40,891 nucleotides of DNA from assembly GCA_944386305.1 (NCBI GenBank), contig CALXAN010000061.1, positions 1 through 40,891 on the forward strand, written 5' to 3'. Positions 32,816-40,891 of this stretch are shown piece by piece; the first letter of the stretch is position 1, and each line of letters begins with the position of its first letter. The DNA is from an uncultured Clostridia bacterium (lineage in GTDB: Bacteria; Bacillota; Clostridia; Oscillospirales; UBA644). A program made the position numbers and the translations under genes. The notes under the pieces are model-generated. The model had not been told where the DNA came from. It did no database searches and saw only the letters and a list, made by a program, of their open reading frames with translations.

Positions 32816-33328
32816 GCCGAGCGCGTCCAGCAGCGGCGTAAGGTATTTCCTGTCGGTCCAGTCGCATTTTTTGCCCGCCGCCTCCGCCAATGCCTTCATC
32901 CACGGTTCATACGTGTTCGGGTCCTGCTTCTGCAGCGACTTTATCAGCAGCTTGCACATGGTCCTGTCCGTAAAGGACATTTTGCTCTCGTCCCATGCGC
33001 CCCGCGCGTAAAAGACGGGTATGTCCGTCAGTTTGCCGCTCATGTTTCGTTCCTTCAGCTTTTCAAAAGCCTCCGCGTCGAACGGCGACGCGCCTACGCA
33101 CAGCACGGCCGCTTTGCCCTCGTGCGCCGAAATAAGCTTTTTCAGCCGCGGCAGCCCAGATATGCCCGAGGCGTATATCGCGCCGCAGAATATCAGCATC
33201 CCCTTGATATCCGCCGCCCTTACCTCGGATATGTCCCTGCAGGCGTATCCCGTGTCTTCGCTGAGCCATTCGGCGTATTTCTTGGCTGACCCGTATTTGG
33301 AGCTGTAGACGATGAGTCCGTTTTGCAT
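32801..33328 (-). CDS. Flavodoxin-domain protein (175 aa)
   Basis: FMN-binding flavodoxin-like protein of the HemG/Flavodoxin_5 type. Phosphate loop at the N-terminus in LIVYSSKYGSAKKYAEWL, core strand GMLIFCGAIYASGISGLPRL (a typical FMN-flanking segment), then AAVLCVGASPF and PVFYARGAWDESKMSF. It may shuttle electrons or reduce quinone-like compounds. SD AGAGGAGA before ATG 33328; it begins 15 bp after the tetR gene, so the two form an operon and the regulator probably senses a redox-active or toxic compound (inference). Length is normal for the family. Confidence 0.85.
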   Translation of the reverse strand: MQNGLIVYSSKYGSAKKYAEWLSEDTGYACRDISEVRAADIKGMLIFCGAIYASGISGLPRLKKLISAHEGKAAVLCVGASPFDAEAFEKLKERNMSGKLTDIPVFYARGAWDESKMSFTDRTMCKLLIKSLQKQDPNTYEPWMKALAEAAGKKCDWTDRKYLTPLLDALGKQAE

Positions 33329-33343
33329 AAGCGTCTCCTCTCG

Positions 33344-33922
33344 TTACCGTTTATTTTTCTTCTTTTTCTTCTTGCTTTTTTCCTGTCCCTCGGCTGCCAG
33401 GAAGGCCTCAAAGGCCTCTTTTTGCTTCGAGTATATTTCATCAATCTTTATGCCGGGATATGCTGCAGAGAATATTGCGCCCAGCCCTACGGTGTATATC
33501 AGCATGTGCAGGTGCAGCCTCTCTGCCTGCGCGGTCTGCGTGCCGAGCTGCTTGGCCGCGTTCGGGTCGGCGTATGCGGCGTATAACTCCCTCAGAGACG
33601 ATATCCCTCGGCGCCTGTGCGTGATAAATATCCTGAAAAGTTCGGGCTCCTCTTCTGCAAACTGTATATACGCCCTGCCAGTCCCCGCCAAAGCGTCCTC
33701 GCCCGCGCGCTTTTTTGCAAACTCTGCGGCGAAAGCGTCCGTCATGTTCTCCACGTCCTGCCTCAGCGCGCCAATGTCTGCGTAGCAGCTGTATATCGGC
33801 TGGGGCGAGCAGTCGAGCCTTTTTTCTATGTTTTTAAGTGTGACCGCCTGCATTCCGCCCTTCCTCGCGGCCTCAAACGCCGCATTCGCCACGTCCTGTT
33901 TTGTAATTCTCTGTTTAGGCAT
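33344..33922 (-). CDS. TetR/AcrR-family regulator (192 aa)
   Basis: N-terminal TetR helix-turn-helix at about 5-55 (ITKQDVANAAFEAARKGGMQ, VTLKNIEKRLDCSPQPIYSC); the ligand-binding C-terminal domain follows (about 60-175) with FAEEEPELFRIFITHRRRGI. The end is a run of lysines (KSKKKKKKNKR), unusual and possibly an extra DNA contact. I start at ATG 33922 behind AAAGGGG; an open frame continues upstream without SD. Co-transcribed with the flavodoxin gene. An AT-rich 21-nt palindrome lies at 34212-34232, a possible but distant operator. Confidence 0.88.
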   Translation of the reverse strand: MPKQRITKQDVANAAFEAARKGGMQAVTLKNIEKRLDCSPQPIYSCYADIGALRQDVENMTDAFAAEFAKKRAGEDALAGTGRAYIQFAEEEPELFRIFITHRRRGISSLRELYAAYADPNAAKQLGTQTAQAERLHLHMLIYTVGLGAIFSAAYPGIKIDEIYSKQKEAFEAFLAAEGQEKSKKKKKKNKR

Positions 33923-34040
33923 TTTTGTATCCCCTTTCTGAAGTTTAAGCATAAAAAATCTCTGACAAAAGGCAAATAATTTTTGCGCAACAGCGCCGCA
34001 AAACCGTTTTTTATATAACCCCCTTATTCGATTCCTACTG

Positions 34041-34232
34041 CGGGCCTTCGCGGAGGACGTGCGACTTGTTTGCAGATTAACAGGCATTCGCGGAGGGCAT
34101 GCGACTTGTTTGCAGATTAACAGGCCTTCACCGAGGACGTGCGACTTGTTTGCGTATTAAATAGACTTTTGCAGAGGGGAGTACGACTCGGCTGCAGGTT
34201 AAATAAGTTATTTATATAAATCATTTATATAA
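34041..34232. repeat. 40-bp tandem repeat (about four units) and a 21-nt AT palindrome
   Basis: GCGACTTGTTTGC anchors at 34061, 34101 and 34141, with a diverged unit near 34182; each unit contains CCTTCGCGGAGGACGT. Then TTATATAAATC with its mirror complement forms a palindrome at 34212-34232. No gene in 33923-34319. Confidence 0.8.
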
Positions 34233-34285
34233 GTTGATTATATACGATTGCGCGCGCTTTGTCAATATTTTTTTGCATAAAAAAA

Positions 34286-34301
34286 CCTGCCGTACGGCAG
34301 G
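34286..34301 (-). terminator. Terminator of rnpB
   Basis: CCTGCCGTACGGCAGG is a perfect palindrome; on the minus strand it is followed by TTTTTTT. It sits 18 nt beyond the 3' end of the RNase P RNA. Confidence 0.88.
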
Positions 34302-34319
34302 GAAAAAATACGAAAAAAA

Positions 34320-34673
34320 GATCTGCAAGCTTATAAGCCGAGTTCTGTAAGAGCGCGGCGCGCTCTCCGCAGTCATCTATCTGGAATGCATGTCGCCATG
34401 CACTTCAAGCTACCTCTGAGACGGGATGGGCGGCCCTGATGTCTCTTATGCGGTATTGCTCCGAATAGGGTTTACACGGCGGGCGGTGTTGCCATCGCCC
34501 CGGTGAGCTCTTACCTCGCCTTTTCATCATTGCCCGGAGGCTGTTTTTTTCTGTTGCACTTTCCCGGAGGTTGCCCTCGGCGGACGTTATCCGTTATTCT
34601 TGCCCATGGGAGCTCGGACTTTCCTCAGGAGGAGCCTTTCGGCGCTCTCCCGCGACTGCGCGGCTTGCAGATC
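34320..34673 (-). ncRNA. rnpB: RNase P RNA, type A (354 nt)
   Basis: Catalytic RNA that trims tRNA 5' ends. Read on the minus strand, helix P1 is closed by GATCTGCAAGC (5' end, 34663-34673) and GCTTGCAGATC (3' end, 34320-34330). The universal core follows: GAGGAAAGTCCGAGCTCCC near the 5' end, GGGCAACCTCCGGGAAAGTG, then AGTAAGAG-type core GGCGAGGTAAGAGCTCACCG and GGTAAACCC-like GTGTAAACCCTATTCGGAGC. Near the 3' end AGATAGATGACTGC and ACAGAACTCGGCTTA close helix P4. The layout with long P-arms fits type A. Promoter at 34714-34742 and terminator at 34286. A plus-strand frame over it (34503-34955) is a shadow. Confidence 0.97.
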
Positions 34674-34713
34674 GTTTCTTCATACGCGGCGCACATTCTG
34701 TACGCTACTGTTA

Positions 34714-34742
34714 ATTATATTATTTTATACCCGTTCTGTCAA
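34714..34742 (-). promoter_or_regulatory. Consensus sigma-A promoter of rnpB
   Basis: Minus strand TTGACA (34737-34742), 17 bp, TATAAT (34714-34719); both boxes perfect, as expected for a highly expressed stable RNA. Confidence 0.92.
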
Positions 34743-34981
34743 CTGCCGCGCTTAAAAAATCCTTTTAGTCCGCTCAAAACTAAGATATATTTGCAAAATG
34801 ATACGCTACAGTCAAATATTGAAGTTTTCTTGAAATCAGGTATTTTTAAAAAAACTTCATTCTTAGCCCGACTTCTTCTCTGTTTGGCGGGCGGCTGTGC
34901 CCGGCGTTTTGTTTATACAACGCCGGGCTCAGAACGGTCCGATTTTTTGTATTAATGCGATCGATTTTTTTGAAAAGGCTA

Positions 34982-35010
34982 TTGACAAGCCCGATTTATT
35001 ATGGTAACAT
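34982..35010 (+). promoter_or_regulatory. Promoter of rpoBC
   Basis: TTGACA (34982-34987), 17 bp, TAACAT (35005-35010). It leaves a GC-rich leader of about 235 nt (to 35249) without a supported reading frame. Confidence 0.75.
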
Positions 35011-35249
35011 AATATACTGCATCATGATAATAATGGGAACGTGTGCGGTCAGGGCGAGTCTTGTCTGCGGGCGCAGGGCGCCCGGACGCGGTTTTGGGCA
35101 CGGTTTGGCGTTTTTTTGCGCATGTTCGGTCGGAGCGGTCCGCCGCGGAAGGGTCGGTGTTTCGCGCCGTCCGCTTTCGTGCGGAATCGCGCGGAATGAT
35201 TATGAGTTTTTTTTGTTCTTTAAATAATTTAGTTGGAGATGATTACAGA

Positions 35250-38200
35250 ATGGCGAACGTCGATCCGAAGGTCATAGGCGCTCATTACGAGCAATTCGGC
35301 GAAACCCAAAGGGTTAATTTTGCTAAGATCCCCCAGATTCAGGAGATCCCCAACCTGATAGCCGTTCAGCTTGATTCGTACAGATGGTTTGTCGAAGAGG
35401 GCATGAAGTATGTGCTGAGAGATTCGTCCAACGTCGTGGACCATACGGGTACTATCGTGCTCGATTACATCGATTACACCATCGACAATACTCCTAAATA
35501 TTCCGTGGAGGAGTGCAAGGAGCGGGACGCTACATACGCCGCGCCCCTGAGAATAACCTGCAGGCTGACCAATACTGTCACCAAGGAGATACAGGATCAG
35601 GTCGTATTTTTCGGGGATTTTCCGCTTATGACCGAGACAGGGACGTTCATCATCAACGGCGCGGAGCGCGTGGTGGTCTCGCAGCTGGTCAGGTCTCCCG
35701 GCTGCTATTTTTCCTTTGAGATGGACAAGAGCGGCAACCGTCTGTACAGCGGCACCGTCATGCCCAACAGGGGCCCCTGGATAGAGTATGAGACCGACGC
35801 CAACGACGTGCTCTACGTGCGCGTGGACAAGGGCAAGAAGTTCCCCGTGACCATACTTATACGCGCGTTCGGCATAGAGTCGGACGAACAGATAAAGGAA
35901 GTATTCGGAGAAGATCCCTGCGTGAGCGCGACCCTTGACAAGGAGGCCGCCACCAGGCGCGAGGTCAATACCGGCGAATCCAGGCGCAGCCAGGCGCTCA
36001 AGGAGCTGTATCTTAAGCTGCGTCCCGGCGAGCCCGCCACGGCCGACGGCGCGCAGGCGCATATAAACAACCTGTTCTTCAACGAGCGCACATACGACCT
36101 TACCCGCGTGGGCCGGCACAAGTACAACAACAAGCTCGCCATCGGCGCAAGGATAGCCGGCAGGGCCGTCACCAGGCCCGTCGTAGACCCCATGACCGGC
36201 GAGCTGCTGGCCGATATCGGCGACGTCATATCCAAGGACCTGGCTTCTAAGATTGAGCGCGCGGGCGTGTTTGACGTTTATATCAATATAGACGAAAAAG
36301 AGTTCAGGGTCTTTTCAAACGGTATGGTCGATATGCGGGATTTCGTCGGCTTCGACGTGCAGAGCCTGGGCGTAAACGAGAAGGTTAAGTTCTCCGTGCT
36401 GCGCCAGATTCTCGACGAGGCGTCCGACGACGAGCAGATCCGCGAGCTTACCAGGCAGCGCCTGTCTCAGCTCATACCCATGACCATATGCACGGAGGAT
36501 ATCTTCGCTTCTATAAACTATATACTCGGACTCAGCCACGGCATAGGCTCCGTGGACGACATAGACCATTTGGGCAACCGCCGTATCCGCTCGGTCGGCG
36601 AGCTGCTGCAGAACCAGTTCCGCATAGGCTTCTCCCGCATGGAGAGGTCTATAAAGGAGCGCATGAACATGCAGAACCTGGAGGTGGTCACGCCCCAAAC
36701 CCTGCTGAACACCCGCCCGGTAATAGCGGCGATAAGGGAGTTTTTCGGTTCTTCGCCCCTGAGCCAGTTTATGGACCAGAACAACCCGCTGGCCGCCATC
36801 ACGCATAAGCGCCGTCTTTCGGCTTTGGGCCCCGGAGGCCTTACGAGAGACCGCGCCGGCTTTGACGTGCGCGACGTGCACTATACCCACTACGGGCGCA
36901 TGTGCCCCGTAGAGACTCCCGAAGGCCCGAATATAGGCCTTATCTCGTACCTGGCCAGCTATGCCAGGATAAACGAATACGGCTTCATCGAGGCCCCGTA
37001 CCGCAAGGTGGACAAGGCCACCGGCAAGATAACCGACGAGGTCGAGTACATGACCGCGGACGTGGAGGACAACTATATAGTGGCCCAGGCCAACGAACCC
37101 ATAGACGAAGAGGGCCGGTTCAAGAACGAGCGCGTGGCCGTGCGCTACAGGGACTCTATCATGGAGACCGACAGGGAGAATGTCGACTACATCGACGTGT
37201 CGCCCCGCATGGTCGTTTCGGTCGCCACGTCTCTTATCCCGTTTCTTGAAAACGACGACGCTATCCGCGCCCTCATGGGCTCGAACATGCAGCGTCAGGC
37301 CGTGCCCCTCATCTCTTCGGAGGCGCCCATTGTGGGAACGGGCATGGAATACCGTACGGGCATAGATTCCGGCGTGTGCGTCATAGCGCGCCGCGGCGGC
37401 GTGGTAGACAGCGTCGACGCCTGCCAAATAGTGGTGAGGACCGACGAGGGCGAACTGGACAAATACAGGACCACGAAGTTCCTGCGCTCCAACCAGGCCA
37501 CATGCATCAATAACAAGGTTATCGTCAAGGCCGGACAGCGCGTGGTCGAGGGCCAGGTGCTGGCCGACGGTCCTTCTACCGACCACGGCGAGCTGTCTTT
37601 GGGCCGCAATATGCTCATAGGCTTTATGACCTGGGAGGGCTACAACTATGAGGACGCAGTGCTTCTCAACGAGAGGCTGGTCAAAGAAGACCTCTATACG
37701 TCCATCCATATAGAAGAATACGAGATCGACGCCAAGGAGACCAAGCTGGGCCCCGAGGAGATCACCAGCGATATCCCGGGCGTCAGCAAGGACCTGCTGG
37801 CCAACCTCGACGACGACGGCATAGTCCGCATAGGCGCGGAGGTGCATTCGGGCGACATACTCGTCGGCAGAGTTTCGCCTAAGGGCGACGCGGAGCAGAC
37901 GGCTGAGGAGAGGCTGCTGCGGGCCATATTTGGAGAGAAGTCCCGGGAAGTCAGGGACACGTCTCTTAAAGTTCCGCACGGCGAGTCGGGCATCGTGGTT
38001 GACGTCAAGGTGTTTACGAGAGAAAACTCCAGCGAGTTGTCTCCCTCTACCAATAAGATAGTCAGGGTCTACCTGGCTCAGCGCAGGAAGATATCCGTGG
38101 GCGATAAGATGGCCGGCCGGCACGGCAACAAGGGCGTCATTTCCCGCATACTTCCGCAGGAGGATATGCCTTTCCTGCCCGACGGCACGCCGCTCGATAT

Positions 38201-39035
38201 CGTGCTCAACCCCCTGGGCGTCCCCTCGCGTATGAATATCGGTCAGGTGCTGGAGGTCCACCTCGGCTACGCCGCCAAGAAGCTGGGCTGGAAGGTCATG
38301 ACCCCCGTGTTCGACGGCGCCAAAGAGGAAGATATAACCAAGTGCCTTAAGCTCGCGGGCTACAGCGAGGACGGCAAGACTACCCTTTACGACGGGCGCA
38401 CGGGCCTGCCGTTCGACGGCCCCGTCACCGTAGGATATATGTATTATCTTAAGCTGCACCACCTTGTAGACGACAAGATTCACGCCCGTTCTACCGGCCC
38501 GTACTCTTTGGTTACGCAGCAGCCGCTCGGAGGCAAGGCGCAGTTCGGCGGTCAGCGCTTCGGAGAGATGGAGGTTTGGGCCCTGGAGGCTTACGGCGCG
38601 GCTTATACGCTGCAGGAGATGCTGACGGTCAAGTCCGACGACGTGGTCGGGCGTGTCAAGACTTTTGAAGCTATAGTAAAGGGCAAGAACGTGCCCAAGC
38701 CGGGTATTCCCGAGTCGTTTAAGGTATTGGTCAAGGAGATGCAGTCGCTGGGCCTGGACGTCAAGGTACTGGCCAAGGACATGCACGAGATAGATATTTC
38801 CACATCCGCCGAGGAGGACGACGACATGGGCTTTGAACCCCGCGACGCCTCCGATATGATGGGCGACGACGTCGGCTACAAGACGTTTGACGACGACGAT
38901 GCGCCCGGTTATTCCGCCGTTACCGAAGACGACGGCCTGGAATCCGATTTGGGCGATATATTCGGAGGTCCGGACGCCGACGGGGACGAGGACGATGACA
39001 TAGACGTCTCCGACGACGTCGAGACAGAAGATTGA
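35250..39035 (+). CDS. rpoB: RNA polymerase beta subunit (1261 aa)
   Basis: Core RNA polymerase. I choose ATG 35250 (GGAG upstream; [20 protein letters not shown] is the usual beginning); the frame stays open 69 codons upstream but there is no SD or family match. Conserved regions in order: [10 protein letters not shown], rifampicin region around 500-535 with [15 protein letters not shown] and [51 protein letters not shown] and [20 protein letters not shown]. The residues most often changed in resistance (E. coli Q513, D516, H526, S531) have the sensitive form. The last ~70 residues form a strongly acidic tail. rpoC follows after 13 bp. No rplJ-rplL genes upstream. Confidence 0.98.
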   Translation: MANVDPKVIGAHYEQFGETQRVNFAKIPQIQEIPNLIAVQLDSYRWFVEEGMKYVLRDSSNVVDHTGTIVLDYIDYTIDNTPKYSVEECKERDATYAAPLRITCRLTNTVTKEIQDQVVFFGDFPLMTETGTFIINGAERVVVSQLVRSPGCYFSFEMDKSGNRLYSGTVMPNRGPWIEYETDANDVLYVRVDKGKKFPVTILIRAFGIESDEQIKEVFGEDPCVSATLDKEAATRREVNTGESRRSQALKELYLKLRPGEPATADGAQAHINNLFFNERTYDLTRVGRHKYNNKLAIGARIAGRAVTRPVVDPMTGELLADIGDVISKDLASKIERAGVFDVYINIDEKEFRVFSNGMVDMRDFVGFDVQSLGVNEKVKFSVLRQILDEASDDEQIRELTRQRLSQLIPMTICTEDIFASINYILGLSHGIGSVDDIDHLGNRRIRSVGELLQNQFRIGFSRMERSIKERMNMQNLEVVTPQTLLNTRPVIAAIREFFGSSPLSQFMDQNNPLAAITHKRRLSALGPGGLTRDRAGFDVRDVHYTHYGRMCPVETPEGPNIGLISYLASYARINEYGFIEAPYRKVDKATGKITDEVEYMTADVEDNYIVAQANEPIDEEGRFKNERVAVRYRDSIMETDRENVDYIDVSPRMVVSVATSLIPFLENDDAIRALMGSNMQRQAVPLISSEAPIVGTGMEYRTGIDSGVCVIARRGGVVDSVDACQIVVRTDEGELDKYRTTKFLRSNQATCINNKVIVKAGQRVVEGQVLADGPSTDHGELSLGRNMLIGFMTWEGYNYEDAVLLNERLVKEDLYTSIHIEEYEIDAKETKLGPEEITSDIPGVSKDLLANLDDDGIVRIGAEVHSGDILVGRVSPKGDAEQTAEERLLRAIFGEKSREVRDTSLKVPHGESGIVVDVKVFTRENSSELSPSTNKIVRVYLAQRRKISVGDKMAGRHGNKGVISRILPQEDMPFLPDGTPLDIVLNPLGVPSRMNIGQVLEVHLGYAAKKLGWKVMTPVFDGAKEEDITKCLKLAGYSEDGKTTLYDGRTGLPFDGPVTVGYMYYLKLHHLVDDKIHARSTGPYSLVTQQPLGGKAQFGGQRFGEMEVWALEAYGAAYTLQEMLTVKSDDVVGRVKTFEAIVKGKNVPKPGIPESFKVLVKEMQSLGLDVKVLAKDMHEIDISTSAEEDDDMGFEPRDASDMMGDDVGYKTFDDDDAPGYSAVTEDDGLESDLGDIFGGPDADGDEDDDIDVSDDVETED

Positions 39036-39048
39036 GGAGGTCCGGTCA

Positions 39049-40891
<1,843 letters not shown>

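Noticed and set aside
34503..34955. Plus-strand protein frame
   Set aside because: It overlaps rnpB, whose structure is clear on the opposite strand.
35043..35249. Extended N-terminus of RpoB
   Set aside because: The open frame of 69 codons has no SD, no family match and crosses the leader; ATG 35250 fits the family.

Overview
The window looks like a chromosomal piece of an anaerobic, spore-forming member of the Clostridia with a fairly high GC content. The evidence is spoIIID, an electron-bifurcating [FeFe] hydrogenase (hydABC), NfnAB, an A-type RNase P RNA on the minus strand, clostridial rpoB-rpoC, and consensus TTGACA-17-TATAAT promoters. Most of the window is GC-rich. The first ~870 bases are clearly AT-rich and look acquired.

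Layout. 1-870: an XRE repressor and an unknown gene diverge from a compact two-operator switch. 1534-8690: spoIIID, then three paralogous secreted proteins with a CBM9/DOMON-like domain, each with its own promoter and GC-rich terminator; the first is split by an in-frame amber codon. 8690-10380: non-coding repeats. 10380-23000 (all minus strand): hydA-hydB-hydC, a small GNAT-like gene, an LDH/MDH-family dehydrogenase, nfnB-nfnA, gpmI and icd. 23100-24175: an XRE repressor plus a mini ImmA-like metallopeptidase. 25002-25823: an Mrp/NBP35 ATPase. 27272-27925: a holin and an XhlA-like protein, without an endolysin. 28295-29134: pnuC behind a leader with a terminator. 29585-31765: a large surface protein. 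32801-33922: tetR and a flavodoxin. 34320-34673: rnpB. From 35250: rpoB and rpoC, the latter running off the window.

How the genes fit together. The central minus-strand block is a redox and fermentation neighbourhood. HydABC would couple NADH and reduced ferredoxin to H2. NfnAB would couple NADH and ferredoxin to NADPH. Icd makes NADPH and 2-oxoglutarate, GpmI belongs to lower glycolysis, and the LDH/MDH-family enzyme reoxidises NADH. The plus-strand block at 2-8.5 kb makes cell-surface proteins with a binding-type domain, a Pro/Thr/Gly linker and a C-terminal membrane anchor.

The most striking non-coding property is repeat density. At least nine different minisatellite arrays (periods about 30 to 113 bp, plus a 283-bp duplication) fill the gaps. 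In two cases (hydA and mrp) the last codons of a gene lie inside the repeat unit. A separate family of ~210-240 bp units, joined head to tail through perfect or near-perfect palindromes, occurs at three places. The strongest regulatory finds are the pnuC attenuator with mutually exclusive hairpins, the symmetric XRE switch at 403-476, and a 20-nt palindrome over the -10 box of the nfnAB promoter. All calls come from reading the sequence; no database search was made.
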